The position numbers were made by a program, and so were the translations under genes. 64,000 nt of DNA from Sipunculus nudus (taxonomy: Eukaryota; Annelida; Sipuncula; Golfingiida; Sipunculidae), in contig CM049312.1 in assembly GCA_026874595.1 (NCBI GenBank), positions 57,043,429-57,107,428 of the forward strand, read 5' to 3'. The notes under the pieces were generated by a model. It worked only from the letters and a program-made list of their open reading frames with translations, was not told the DNA's origin and did not search any database. Of the stretch, positions 1 through 12,900 are shown piece after piece; positions within the stretch are counted from its first letter, which is position 1; each line of letters starts with the position of its first letter.

Positions 1-289
1 AGGAATTTTTCCAGGGTCTGAGTTCCACTTTTAATGGCCCCTAATAGATGCGCGCCCGGAAGTCTTTTCATCAAGGAAATTTGAGATGAAGCGTTGAATG
101 ATCTATTTCCCGATATGAGAACATGGTCTTTTCTTGATTCCGAGTATTTTCCTACGTTCAGTTGGTGTGTAGTGTGTATGGTGTGTAGATAATGTTTTGA
201 AACCATGGGGGCAAGACAAAAAAGATCATAACAAGACAAATACCTGATATAAAGAAAAATACCTGTATTTTATAACCCATGGTTGCCTG
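1..289 (-). pseudogene. Heparan-sulfate 3-O-sulfotransferase-like, N-terminal fragment, frameshifted, cut by window edge
   Basis: Read on the minus strand, this is a close paralogue of the intact gene at 7423-8409. It starts with ATG at 289 (MGYKIQVFFF), has the same hydrophobic signal anchor, and ends at the window edge just after the sulfate-donor loop (LGAIKSGTQTLEKF). About 35 codons in, after the YTPY motif, there is an insertion of about 10 nt in an ACAC-rich stretch. It shifts the frame and gives stops at once. The original frame resumes in the next phase (QLNVGKYSESR). The copy is therefore probably inactive even if its missing 3' part is intact. Homology to the other copies continues about 450 bp upstream of the ATG and, with the 16-18 kb copy, for about 1.7 kb. 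Confidence 0.8.
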
Positions 290-750
290 CTAGTGTTCTC
301 GCCGGTGGAGTTTCCTTAAACGTCGTGTTCTGCGTTCACCTGTGTAAGTAAAGAAAATACTCCGGGAAAGGAATATGTATCGATTAATATAAGGAACTAT
401 CAATGTCAACGAATATATTTCTACAATTCAAACAAACACTCCATAACCATAAATATTTTCGTGAAGAAATACATTACGAAACATTTTCATAAATATAAGG
501 CACAATCAACCATACATCCGACAATACTTCTAACGGTACATTGAAGGTTATATGTACAGTATTCACTCAATAAACATCAAAATAATAGCTCTTCATAGTC
601 GGTATGCGATCCTTTATCATGCGATATATCATGTTCCGAAGGTTTGACTGAGAAAAACTTGATCTAATTAAACGAACATCCCTAGTGTCCGTTTCTGGAA
701 TTAAAACTGCTGCCAATATAATATAATAAGGAATAGTCTATTAGAAAAAC
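290..750 (-). repeat. Duplicated 5' flank of the sulfotransferase duplicon, copy 1
   Basis: Non-coding sequence upstream of the fragment. It matches 8410-8970 and 16675-17250 in order, for example the shared blocks ATGCGATCCTTTA and ACATCCGACAATAC, so the duplication units included the 5' flank and possibly the promoter. No TATA box could be assigned with confidence. Confidence 0.6.
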
Positions 751-1240
751 GCCAGTCTCTGGGAGTACAGAATACTGGAATATAAATTGGATTTTTCCAA
801 AAATCTTCTTTCAATCAAAGTATAACTAAATAATTTTATCTGGATGTTGGATATCCGTAACACTCTGGACTCACAAAGCATTTTGTGTACGCCAGAAATC
901 TTCTGCTTAGTACTAATCCCTTACCATTCACAAGAAATATATTCTCTTATTCGTCTCTTAATAAAAAAAAAAAAAAAAATAACACGTCTTTCAACAGCTA
1001 ACCGAAAGGCAATTGTAATCAGAAGACGACTGGTAATTCGCATGATAGGTAGCATCATATGAAGAATAACCGAAGAACAGGGTGAAAGAAAATATATACA
1101 CGGAGGGATGTCAAACATTATACAATACTCTGCAAAACGTGACATATAACGGCTAAGAGAAGACGTGTTATTTTAATTTGAATTAATTTGGAAGAAACCA
1201 GCCGCTTATGGTCACGTGCTTTCAAATTAATGCTTTTCGA
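751..1240. other. Intergenic, AT-rich, no gene seen
   Basis: No coding region or structured repeat was recognised except an A17 homopolymer near 963-979. Weak similarity to about 17,440-17,650 (for example ACACGGAGG followed by TGTC) suggests the whole stretch belongs to the same duplicon as the 16-18 kb copy. Confidence 0.5.
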
Positions 1241-1249
1241 AATGGCTTA

Positions 1250-1600
1250 GTTAGCGATATTATTCCCCCGTCCATAATAGTGCAGATAGCTTCTTTGAAA
1301 AATTCACAATTCTGGACGGGACCAGCTACTTCATCACAGCCCCCGACCCCTCTCAGATACCAGGACCCAGTTTGACGGCGTCCAGGCACCTCGGGAGTTG
1401 TGGCAAACTCATTCTGCCGGAAGCAAGTGCTGACTACACTGACAACACTGACTAAATGAATAATGTGTGGTGTCCAATTAAGCATCGAAACCTAAATATG
1501 GCAGGATCTGTTGCTGCGTTATTGAACTCTACTGTTTGTCTTGTACTCTTCGTCTGAACAAGGTTCTTTACACAAATCTGCTTAATAAAGTCGGTTGCAT
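1250..1600. repeat. Dispersed repeat family R1, copy 1
   Basis: Contains the R1 core (CCCCTCTCAGATACCA, then a GACGGCGTC-like block, then a variable CACCT..GGG block), shared with 17655-18240, 19335-20020, 31985-32520, 56150-56780 and 58290-59005. No open frame survives across copies and no terminal inverted repeats were found, so it looks like a non-autonomous element. Its spacing from the sulfotransferase fragment equals that in the 16-18 kb copy, so these two R1 copies were probably duplicated with the gene. Confidence 0.6.
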
Positions 1601-4119
1601 CTTTCAAAATACACGTGTATTTTCAGTAGATTTATTAAACGCATTGTTTAACGCAATATACGTTCCGTGTAACCACGTCCCAATCAATAAAGAATGCCAC
1701 GTACTAAAAAACTTTAACCGCTAGCGCGCTCCTTTTTTCTTGGGTAAAGTACCAATTTTGTGTTACTTCTATTCATTTCTAACTTCTGTCTGACCGTTAA
1801 TTAATTTTTTATAAAAGTAATTATGCACTTTTTTTTGCATCATAACGTTCTCATTTTACTTCAGATTTACCTTTTGTACGCTGCGGTACGTATGGCTATG
1901 TCTTAAATAAAACGCCTTTAAGCAACTTAACTAATATATACTTCATTATGTTTTATCACGCAGCAGACCGATATGTAACAGATATATGCCTGTAAATGCA
2001 CATATGCACATAAGCATACATAATACATACTTGAAGTTGTGTATGCTATTCCCATTTTGAACTGGATATAGGGGAATCTAAACTAGTAGAAAACGTCAAT
2101 ATAATAGGTATTATATGCGAAACCTATTCCTAAAAGAATAACACCAACTCCAGTATCAAACTGTTATGCTTTATTACGCGAACACTGCTACACTGGCTGC
2201 CTTCCCTTTTCCAATATCTCCCGTATGAAGATAATATGATCCAGTAATCCTCTTCGAGAAAAAAAAATTACGAGAATCCCACCACACACTTGGTGCTCGA
2301 TTTGAGTACATCTACGTGTTAATTACAGGTGAAATGGTGGCCATATCATCCTAGCAAATTCAAGAGGGGCATCTGGTGGCAAGTCATACCAACTAGATTT
2401 TTGCAAAGGCGTTTTGCAACTAGTGACCTTTCAACTTTAGCTTATGCGCAACAAACCACTTTAGATTACTTGTTCTTGCAGTCTGTCAACAAACTTATTA
2501 AGGTTTTATGATCGTCAAAAAATCGTGAAATTGACATTTTTGTCAAAAACCGTGACCTTATAGTTGTCTACCTGACGTGGTTGACCACTGTCAGCTCGGA
2601 GAGAACAAACAGGATATTCAATTGCTTATTGGTTTACTATTTACTGGCGGTGCACGGCCAATCTGTGATTGACAGGCGTGTGGAGGCCGCTGGTCAGTCA
2701 GCCGGGGGCTGTGCTTATCTGTATTACCGGCACTTGATAGTTAATTGACACTTATTGCTGCAAACACTTCCCCTGTACTCTAACCCCTGATCTATTATGC
2801 AGATCGTAGAATTTTGTTTAGGTCTGTGTCACTGCCCAAAATTACGCAAGGGCCATCCTAAATGGATAAACGTCGTGGTTTAGCAAGAATGTGTCATGAA
2901 ATATGAAATTGCCGCTTGTTTTTCAGTAAACTTTACCTACTTGCTAAAGTCCGTCCCAGTACCCGTGTCCGCATGTTTTTTTCGCGATAATTATTTATAG
3001 AATATTCTTAAAAAAAAACCCTTTGGCCTGAAGTAGATAAACAGATATTCCGCCAATGCTGTGAAAAGTAGTGATATATCATGAAAAACGTATTTACTTT
3101 GCGACTCTTTTGTGTTATTTATGCTGAAATACAGAAATACCGGATGGCGTCTTCCCAGCACTGCTGGACAGTACAATCCTCTATGGTACACTTTCCATGT
3201 CTATGGCTGCGTTTGGTGTTTGTTAGACAACAGTGACGTCCAAAAAGTCGTCACAGTGAGCGGTCGCGCGTCACCTTCGATTGACTGACGTTATAAGTTT
3301 TGCTGGCTTGTTTATTATCAGATCTCAGGCAAGGAATAAGTCGTGAACGCTCTAACTTGTTTTGTCATATTTTGGATTATTTGTTTCATACAAAATCAAA
3401 GCAAGGTAAGTCATTACTTTTTACGCGTGTAGTAGGCAGAATATTGCTCCTGCAACCTTTGGACAAGAAAGATTTACATTGCTTTACTTGTATAAAACAT
3501 CCCAGAAAAGACATGCGGACACGGCTTCTGGGAAGGACTATAGGGCTTTCAACTATTTCAACCATGTTATTATCTTGTCTTATTTTATGCTCAATATGTC
3601 TATGTATTTTGAATATATTCAAAAGCTGGTTTTAAAAATATTTTCGTTTCATGACGTAGCCGAATACTACAATGCGATAAAAAAATTGCATTGCTTGGCA
3701 CTCGCCGCTTCTTATGTATAATTATTACGCTCTACCGGTTGTCCTGTAAGCGTGCATGTCTCCGTGTAATATCTCTGTGAAAGCCAGTTAACAGCTTCGA
3801 CTTTCACTGAAATCGTTCACATTTTACGCGGTATAAACGGCACCTTGTGAAAAAGTCACCCCTGTTTTAATATTTATATTACGTGCTGCTGGATGGCTTA
3901 CAGCGCTGTATAATACATAAAAGCCAGTTTCATACGCCTGGTATACGCCAGGATATAAAATGAGAGAAACCGTGTGATACTGCCCTGTAACCAGAAACCG
4001 GAATGGAATTATGCAGATGTATATGAACGTAGTTAAGTTAGCATTAAAAAATGAAATCGGTTACCTCCACACCAAAAAATATTTAAAAAATACAATGATT
4101 TTCTGTAGTTCTAGAGTGC
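1601..4119. other. Intergenic, no gene supported
   Basis: AT-rich DNA with only short chance open frames that have no recognisable domain, start context or splice pattern. The longest, 111 codons at 3300-3635, is leucine-, cysteine- and isoleucine-rich, overlaps open frames on both strands, and is not credible as a gene. Nothing structured was seen. Confidence 0.5.
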
Positions 4120-4690
4120 TCCGGAATATTTGGACACTTTACTTTTCAGAGTGACAAAACTGGTATAGACATACTCTCTAAAGTTCTTTCCTCATTTTAA
4201 TTTCTGAAATGGTTATTATATCTTTCACATGTCACGGAAACGAAACAACAGGAGATAACTTAAGATTTCTAGGTTGACATCTTTGACATTTTGCTGACAC
4301 ATAAATAGGGGCAACATAATGGAGCCAAGTGAAGCGGAATTAAGAATCCGTTTATGACTGAAAGTGAATTTGTATTTTTAATTAAGGGTTTTATGGATTG
4401 TTCTAAAATATGATTTGCCAATTGATCATTTTATTTTTAAACATTTTTATTTTGCTTTTTGTTCGACAGACATGTTGTTCCGCGTATGTTCTCTACTGTT
4501 TATACAGTTTTTGTTTTTATACCGTACAAAAATATACGTATGCATTTCTTAAATATTTAAGAAATGGTATCTTAATTGTTGTCCCTAGATGGGGTACCAA
4601 AAATGGATCGGGAACGTGCCTGTGCAAATGGTTCCATCTGGAATTTTCCATGTTTGCAGCTTAAGACTGAGTGATACGGTTTGAAAGAAC
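4120..4690 (+). repeat. Inverted duplicate, left arm
   Basis: The reverse complement of about 9425-9960 matches this segment along its length. Shared blocks in the same order include GAAACGAAACAACAGG, AAATATGATTTGCCAA, TTTTTGTTCGA and ATGGGGTACCAAAAA. The two arms enclose about 4.7 kb with the intact sulfotransferase gene. No open frame is shared, so this is either a dispersed element present twice or a segmental inverted duplication. Confidence 0.7.
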
Positions 4691-7422
4691 AGTTTCAATA
4701 TATCATAATGCGTTTTTATACAATTTAACCTTATATTACTGGGCATCATGCAATAATTGTAGTGGTCACTCAGAAGTAGCCTTCTTCACAAAACAGTCAC
4801 AATTTTAAAAACCCAATTATAAGAGTTAATTTCAAATATTTATTTTGAAGGGTTCGTCTTTTAAAGAAAAAGCTGCTTTGGCACAATCTTTGCTCAAAGA
4901 TATATGTCGAGATCTGGCATCATACTATGGCATCCCTGATGCAACCCTTTTCTATATATGTTATTGGTATCTTCTGATGCCCAATCATACAGGAACAACT
5001 TTTTTTCATATCCATAGCAGATCAACGGGCAAAGAAAGGAATAGCATTTAAACTGCAACATTAGGGTCTTATTCGTATCCACTCCAATATAATCTCAAAG
5101 GAAAAGGCAACATTATCATGCTTTTTTTTGTTTAGACAATAACTGTGTCTTTGTGAAATGTATTTGACTCTGTTTTCCATTTTTTTCAAATCTAATGTTT
5201 TGGTTCAGTTTGGGCTACATAGTCACAGGTTTTAAAAACAGCAGAGGGACATAACACGTGGATAACATGTCTAAGATTGTAGTGTTCGTCTTTTTTTCAG
5301 CTGATAGCTAGTATATATATATAAAAAAAGTTGCTGTTACTGCCACCTGTCATGTATATGAGATAAAGCATTTCGAAATATTTTTCACACTTTATTATAT
5401 GACAATCCATAGAAAAGTTCTTTAGAAATCTTATTGATCGAATTATTTCAACCAGAAAAGGAACAGTGTAAGGCACTGCTGCCATTCGGTATTTTATAGG
5501 GAAAAAGTACAAAATAGTTTAACAAAGTACCAATGCTTTATATTAGACTATAGGTATGCTGTTTGCAGCTATGTGACCAGTTATATAGCACAGTTTCATG
5601 TTATTTTCTCCATCATTTTATAAAAAAAAATTTAAAACAAAATCATTACTACATAAACAGAAAACATGAAAAAGCAGCATGAAATCACCGGTCTGACAGC
5701 CTTAACCCGTATCTATGGGCACGGAAAAATGAAAACATTAAAATATTCTCAGTAACAAGGTTGTCTTCTGCCGCAGGGATGCAAGTTCATTTATAAACAA
5801 TATAGCCCGACCATCATTGACCTGAAGAGGCATGAACAGCCCCTTGATAGCAAAAAAAAAAAAAAAAAAGAAGAGAAATGATATAGCCTATTAAGTAAAA
5901 CCGTAATATTCAATTTGTGGACAAAACCTATATTTAAAAGATGTCTTTTTATAAAATTTAGAAAAAAATGAAAATCGTAGTTCCTTTTATCCCATCAAGG
6001 AAAGAGGCCATGCGGAATTAATTAGCTATGGCCTTAATGAAGCTTGAAAACAGCAACAATAACGAAAATGTAACATTTACGAAAAGAATGTATTATGTTA
6101 TAATATTTTCGAGTTACTTGTGGCATTACCGTAGCTGGAAAAAAATTCTTTTTCCATCATATGAAGTTAATGTGATGGTCATCAATTACAATTGTCCGTA
6201 TAAGTATGAAATACGAAAAAAATTAGCATTCCAATAATAATTATACATCCGATTAAATACTTGGAAAAGAACATTCTTGAGTTTGTTTAGACAGTATTGA
6301 GGTCCACATATATCGTGATATCATAGGCATAGATGAAGTATCTTGCTCCAGGGACATGAATATGTAAGTCATTCAGAGTATTGGACCTAGGAACCTGCTT
6401 TGAGGCACAACTATTTAACGGAATACTTTTTGCGAAAGAAACGAATTGATTGCGGTCACTAAAATCTAAGCTAAACCACGTAAGATAATTCAAAGAAACC
6501 CCATGTTGTTCTAATTGGCTCAAACAAATATTGCATTTTAGTGAATTTAAACATCGAGAAAACATGCGGCAATAAATCGTCCCTGAACATTACCAGACAG
6601 TCAGATTTGCCAAATAAAAGGTAAAGAATTATTTTAATGGAGTTATTTGAAAGGAGGTGTCTTTCAAAATTCCACAGGATTGTTAATCTGCAACAACATG
6701 AAAAGCAGGGGACAATCCAGAAATTTTCCACAAGCCAGCTTTCAGTCCATGCAGTTTGATCCTAGTAACGTGTCCACTTGTATGGACATGATATTGACAC
6801 GGATGCGGATACGTCGGTATGTTGGTGTAAATAATCATACGTTTATGAGTGCAGTTTTAGGTATTCAACTCTGAAAAAGGCATATCGGGAAGGTTTAAAT
6901 ATAATAGTTTTCATGTTGGATTTCTGATCGCAATTCCCTGGCAAATTATTCCAAGATCATTAATTTGCATCTTGATTCTTTAAATTTGTTCTGTACCACA
7001 CTGGATTTATAATAGCAATCTCGCTGTCTATAAAAACAGCGCACTGCATGGAAAACAGGTTGAAAGACAAATTGAAGAGACAAGGCACTTTGCGAATTCT
7101 CTGCGCAATCCCTTCAAATGAGAGGTTCTCGCAAGAGTTGCTTTAGGGAATAATATTCTTGCCAGAAGATCTGTGATATACACGTATACTTCCTGCTAAG
7201 GATGAAGTTGCTTATCCTTCGGCGGAATAGCATCAGACAATTTCTGGGTATAATTCAAACTCGAAGAGAAATAACAACTGTTGCTCCATCATTCCAGTTA
7301 TGGTTTATCTCCATTTCCCGTGGCTTTGTTGTTGTAAATTAGAAGTTCAAGGGATCAAGTAAGGATTTCCCACTTAATATATCTACTTGTCAAGTCGACA
7401 AAGTCGATAATAAGAATTCCGT
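4691..7422. other. 3' flank of the sulfotransferase gene, no gene seen
   Basis: AT-rich sequence downstream of the minus-strand gene. An A18 tract lies near 5852-5869. Short open frames (60-92 codons) have no recognisable domains. No clear tandem or inverted repeat was seen by eye. Confidence 0.5.
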
Positions 7423-8409
7423 TTACCTGTTTTGCCACTGTGACCAGTTAAACCTTCGATTAATCAACTTGTAGAATTTTTCATTGTAAGGTTTGAAGAA
7501 TATTTTCATCTTGTTCTTGAGCTCCTCTGTGACGAATATATGAGCCTTTCCTTTCGCCTTCGGCATACATCGACCATGTCCGCGAGTTTTAATGCAGTAA
7601 AATCCACGGGTTTCGTTGAAATAGAACATACTTGAGTTTAACATGTGCGGTATCCCCATATGTGCCTCGACCTTAGCTAATTCTTCTAACGGTCTCTTAA
7701 CAAAAGCTGTAGAATCTATGAACAATATTTGGTCCATTTGGAAGAGCTCAAGAAATGGCAACAAGCATTCGTAGTAGAGACTAAATTGGATCATATATGA
7801 CATCTTATTAATATTTGTTAGGTTACTTTTTAGAAGTATGGCATCTTCGAAAGTTATATTACGCCATTTTTCAAGTTCATGAATCATTGTAAAATGTGAT
7901 ATAGCTCGTTCTACAGGGTCCCTCAGAATGAGGATTATTTTCATGTCCGGATTTATCTGATACATTCCCCGTGCAACTTTGTACCTGGCTGAACCACAAA
8001 AACCTCCTTTGTCGACCATGGTTACCTGTCCTCGTCTCGTTAAAGGCATAAGAGACTTAAACCAATCATTTCCTTTCGCTAGTACTCCCATATAGGATAA
8101 TGCCCCGACGTTTGATTTAACTATATCAGGATGAAGAGAAATGAATTTTTCCAGGGTCTGAGTTCCACTTTTAATGGCTCCTAATATATGCGCCCCCGGA
8201 AGTCGTTTCATCAAGGAACTTTGAGATGAAGCATTGAATGATCTGTTTCCTGATACGAGAACATGGTCGTTTCTTGATTCCGAGTATTTCCCTCCGTTCA
8301 GTTGGTATGGTGTGTAGGTATTTTTTTCGAACCATGGAGGCCAAGCGAAGAAGACCACAGCAAGACAAATACCTGATACAAAGAAAAATGCCTGTCTTTT
8401 GTGACCCAT
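7423..8409 (-). CDS. Heparan-sulfate glucosamine 3-O-sulfotransferase-like protein (single exon, intact)
   Basis: A 328-residue, predicted type II Golgi membrane protein of the PAPS-dependent sulfotransferase family, close in layout to HS3ST enzymes, which transfer sulfate from PAPS to the 3-O of glucosamine in heparan sulfate. Residues about 6-22 form a signal anchor. The 5'-phosphosulfate loop is GAIKSGTQTL (78-87, Lys80). The 3'-phosphate site is RDPVERAIS (163-171). The Cys pair 272/281 lies in a GFYC...GRC block, the HS3ST C-terminal signature. NxS/T sites occur at 55, 184, 196, 258, 265 and 321. Met at 8409 is preferred over an in-frame ATG at 8526 because it puts the anchor at the N-terminus and is kept in the two broken paralogues. 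The acidic HFFD-type segment expected of HS3ST between the two PAPS motifs is absent, so acceptor or activity may differ. Family assignment is firm; exact substrate is unknown. Confidence 0.88.
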   Translation of the reverse strand: MGHKRQAFFFVSGICLAVVFFAWPPWFEKNTYTPYQLNGGKYSESRNDHVLVSGNRSFNASSQSSLMKRLPGAHILGAIKSGTQTLEKFISLHPDIVKSNVGALSYMGVLAKGNDWFKSLMPLTRRGQVTMVDKGGFCGSARYKVARGMYQINPDMKIILILRDPVERAISHFTMIHELEKWRNITFEDAILLKSNLTNINKMSYMIQFSLYYECLLPFLELFQMDQILFIDSTAFVKRPLEELAKVEAHMGIPHMLNSSMFYFNETRGFYCIKTRGHGRCMPKAKGKAHIFVTEELKNKMKIFFKPYNEKFYKLINRRFNWSQWQNR

Positions 8410-8970
8410 GGTTTCCTGCGAGTGTTCTTTCCGGTGGAGTTTCTTTAAACGACCTGTTCCACGTTCACCTACGTATGTAAAGAACGTTCTTAAGGAAAGT
8501 ATTATTGATCGATAAATATATGTCAACTAATACATCTCCAAACTTTTAAGCAATATACACCATAATCATAAAACGTTTCTAAAAGAAATGCATTACAATA
8601 CATTTTCATAACTTAAATGCACAATCGGCTGTTCAAAATTACTGCCAAAACGACGCATACATCCGACAATACATATAACGGTACACTGGAGAAGGCAATA
8701 CGTGCTGTATTCAATCAATATACATCAAAATAATGGCTCTTAACACTTGGTATGCGATCCTTTATTTGAAATAAATATGTTTTGCCGAAGAAACACAAAG
8801 TAGGGCACTTCAGGTTTTAAATGAGCTAAACATTGTGGATCGCAGGGAAATCATGTTTCTGGAAGGTGATACGTCAATATCTGAAGGTCTGACTGAGCAA
8901 AACAAGTATCGAATTATACGAACATCCATAGTTTTCTATAGAGGAAATGTAAACTGCTGCCAATATAAGA
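8410..8970 (-). repeat. 5' flank of intact sulfotransferase, duplicated with copies 1 and 3
   Basis: Upstream DNA that matches 290-750 and, more weakly, 16675-17250. It presumably holds the promoter. An open frame runs 39 codons upstream of the chosen start with no conserved equivalent in the other copies, which argues against translation there. Confidence 0.55.
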
Positions 8971-9424
8971 CACTTCACAACAATACTGTATCAGACAACA
9001 TATACAGTTATTATCTAAAGAGCACAAAAAGCATGATCATGTTGCCTTTTCCTTGTGGATATATATTGAAGTGGATGAGATCTGGTATGGATATGAATAA
9101 ATCTGTTCCTGTAAGACTGGGTATCAGAAGATACCGACAACATCTATAGAAAATACTTGCATCAAGGATGCCTTAGAATAATGATAGACCTCGACAGTTA
9201 ACTTTGTGCAAAGATTATGCCAAAGAAGCTTTTTCTTTTAATGGCGATGACTTCAAAATAAACATTTGAAATAAACCCTATTAAATTGCATTGTTTTAAA
9301 TTTTGGCTGTACTGTGGAGTTGACTTCTTCTGAGTAACCATTCTCTACAATAATTCCATGATGACAGTAATATAAGGTTATTTTGTAAAAAAAAAAAAAA
9401 CACATTATTGGATTTCAAACCGTA

Positions 9425-9960
9425 ACATTCATTCCCCGGCTGCAAACATGGAGAAATTCCAGGTGGAACCATTTGCACAGACACGGTCCCGATTCCTTTT
9501 TTGGTACCCCATCTAAGGACAAAACAGATACCAATTCTTTAAAATTGTAGATACGCCGTTGAATATTTTATTGTAAAGTATAAAACAAAACTTTATAGAC
9601 GTAAAGAATATATACGTGGGACCACATGTCTTTCGAACAAAAAGCAATGTCGATGATCATTGGCAAATCATATTTTACAACAATCCACAAAACCATTCAT
9701 AAATAATACAAGTTCATGTTCATAACCGAATTCTTAATCCAGTTTCACTTTGCTCCGGTTTGTGACCCTTATTTATGTGTCGGCAAAATGTCAAAGATGT
9801 CAACTTAGAAATCTTAAGTTATCCCCTGTTGTTTCGTTTTCGTGCCAATTGAAAGAGAAAATGATCTTTTGAGGAACTGAAATGAGAAAAAAACTGCAGA
9901 GAGCATTACCATTCCAGTGTTATGACATGAGAAAAAGCGTCAAAAGATTCTGGGGCATAT
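9425..9960 (-). repeat. Inverted duplicate, right arm
   Basis: Partner of 4120-4690 in the opposite orientation (see that entry). Similarity by eye is high in blocks, with several short indels, including an A14 tract near 9388-9401 that is absent from the left arm. Confidence 0.7.
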
Positions 9961-12900
9961 CAGACATAGAAAAAAATCAATGCTTTGTCTAAAATTCCAG
10001 AAATATCATTTCTTCAATCACATATATAAATTCCAATTATACCCACAATCTCTTCTAGTGGCTTTCATGTTCGTACCACCATTAGAGAAATTTAGACACA
10101 ATGTCTTGCGCATTTTAACAACGACGTGCACACCACAATACAAAGCTTCTGCATATCAGATTTTCTTATCTACCAATCTGACTTTTCTGGAAATATGCTG
10201 TGAAAAAAAAGTGTTTACGTTTCCTCTCGTCAAGGTACAGTGAGAAGAACATCTCGATGAGTCGGTTACAGTGGTTTCTGATGTAAACTTTTCGGTAGAA
10301 AATTCCGTTCTATCTCATATCGTTGTTTCAGGTTCTGTGGGAGATTTGACCTGAAGAATTTCCAAATGGAATGTAATGTATCGTTATCATTAAATAGATC
10401 AGCTAGTGTAGAAATATTTACGTTTCCTAACCTGTATAATATAAATGAGTCTAAAATGCCATTAAACTGTTCATGTAATGAATTATAAGTCAGGCGTCAC
10501 GCAGAGCTTAAATAACTTGTTCTATGGATTCTCTATTTGGTTAAGTAGGAGATACGCATAAATGCTTGCTATTCATATAAGACAGCGAACATTTCGAGCT
10601 ACAAATCAGAACATGAGATCGTAGGAGGAGTTTAGACAACTATCTGACTTTGTTAAATGTATAGCATGAAGTTTTAAAGATTTCATAAATATATGTTAGA
10701 CTTAATATAAGGGTGACAGGATGATAACGATAATCGGGTGCATTATATAATCAGGAGGTAATTTTGGTGATGCACAAGCTGTAACAGTTTAGTTAGGGCT
10801 TTGTACAAAATAATTAATTGAAACGGATGGCATTCCACTGTTTCTGCCTGTGAAATTTATTATCTTATAACTGATCACTTTACCGGATGCCTCAGATAAT
10901 GGACTAAAATTAAGCCTGCCATGCTTCCTTGATATGATATTTAACATTGTAAATTTGCCGTCGTCATCAGTGCTTAAATGGAACCCTGTGGCAATGAAAC
11001 TCCAAAATATGAAGCAGAATTGATAATTCCTGTCCTTGATCAAACGTACCGTAGATACCGTAGGAGCCATGGAGAAAATGTTGGTCTTTAATCGCAATAC
11101 CAATGTACCTTAGACTGATATATATTTTTGTTATACCTTTCCAGTATTTTTTTAGAAATGATAGAAACGTAAATAGTTTGATTTGGCGCCGTCACAATAA
11201 GATGTTTTAAAGACTATAAAGTTCCCATTTCACTGCGTCCAGACGAAGCTTTACACCATACAAACATTCTGAATCATCAAACAAACACGTGTGTCACTTG
11301 TTTAATGTTTATTTTGTTCAATAATTAGAAAAATGATAATATAATTATTTCGATTTGTCAAAAATGTCACATTTAGGACTTACTGATGTGGATAATAGCT
11401 TATTAATAAAAGGATAACTACAATGAAGGCATGTGGAATAAATAGGCCACTTCTCTTAGTCACCTAATCACTAAATCATTATACTAAGAAATCCCACATG
11501 AAATATAACCATTACTCTGATGCATTAACACAGCTCAACTATCATCTTTCCCATCCGATGGTGTCTTCACACCAATCGGGAGGGCTAATATCTAGAATTT
11601 CACCAAAGTAAAGAATGTTCCAGAATATTCAGCAGTTGTTTACCCACGTGAAGATATTTAGAATAGCGTCTTTGTATACACTCATTGTCTTTGCCCTTAT
11701 TATTTTCATAAAAAATATTAGCGTCTCTGCAAAATAGGAACAATACTACCTATATCAGATGCAGTACTTGAGGTCTTCACTAATGATAACTTTTTTTTTT
11801 TAAAATGGACCCGTTATAGATTGTCAGTACCAATAGAATCTGCTGTTAATAGTCATATCATGCAGTCCGATTCGAAAATGTACTTTCGCTGCCGGTACGT
11901 CAAACCTTTTGGTAACAACCATTAACTTTTAACATACCCTTAGAGGATATGTTACCAGTCCAACAAGCCTTAACAGTCAACGCGAAACTATTTATTCTAT
12001 ATTTTCATTGACTAGTTCCCAATAACGCTAAGTGCTTAGGGAAATTTTGAACCCCTGAAGCGTTACGGTCATAAGTCAGCCGGACCAACAATTAAACACC
12101 ACCATGCCCTATACATATATAACACGCAGGCATTCCAAGGGTTAAGGCATTAAACCGCTCAACTATTTTTCATGTGTGTTTAACAAAGAATAGTATATTA
12201 AATCATTTTCATGGTATAAAATCACTATATCAAATTGAAGGAGCATATTTACTATTCACTTTTATCAAATCTCAATGAAGAATTGGGAAGTTGTTATGAT
12301 AGAACCAAATAAAACTATCATTACTGTGGGATCACAGGTGACCCAATTTATAAATGTTGAAGAAAAAAATCACCCCACATGACTGAGGCACGTGGAAGGT
12401 AAAATTGATAATTAATCTTGATGGAAAGCATGGATTCTGGCCGGTAAGTAAAAGATCAATAATTGAGGCAAGGATTTTGCTGAAGTCCATTTAAATCTTG
12501 TCGTCAATTGAAAAGACGGTGGAGTGTTTCTTTCTGCATTTATAAGACCACTTAAAAACAGCATACCACTAAAAATACCAGGGGCGTTACTTGGCAACAT
12601 TGAGTAGAAAATAATGTCTGCAACTGTTCACTTTGGGATCTTAGTTTATTTTGAGTTTTAACTGGAATGAAGGACTTATTTTGGCTATATTCTGGAAGAC
12701 ATCCTCTTTATAGTGCTGAGTATTAAAAGCTGCTTTCGGTTTTAGTGAAAATTGAGTGGTTTTAATGGAAAAATAAAATGTTCATGTCCAAGCTAGACCC
12801 TATTCAAATTAAGCGGGGAGGGTGCAATACCACACGAGGGACCAATCAGATGGAAGCATTGATATTTATAAACAGTAACACATGGCCACGTAAATAGTAG

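Noticed and set aside
3300-3635. 111-codon hydrophobic open frame
   Set aside because: AT-rich chance frame with other open frames on both strands; no conserved feature.
8410-8526. Upstream in-frame ATG giving a 367-residue sulfotransferase
   Set aside because: It would bury the signal anchor 45 residues in, and the extension has no counterpart in the other two copies.
10789-11103. 104-codon open frame on the minus strand
   Set aside because: No recognisable motif, no paralogue in the window and no splice or start support.
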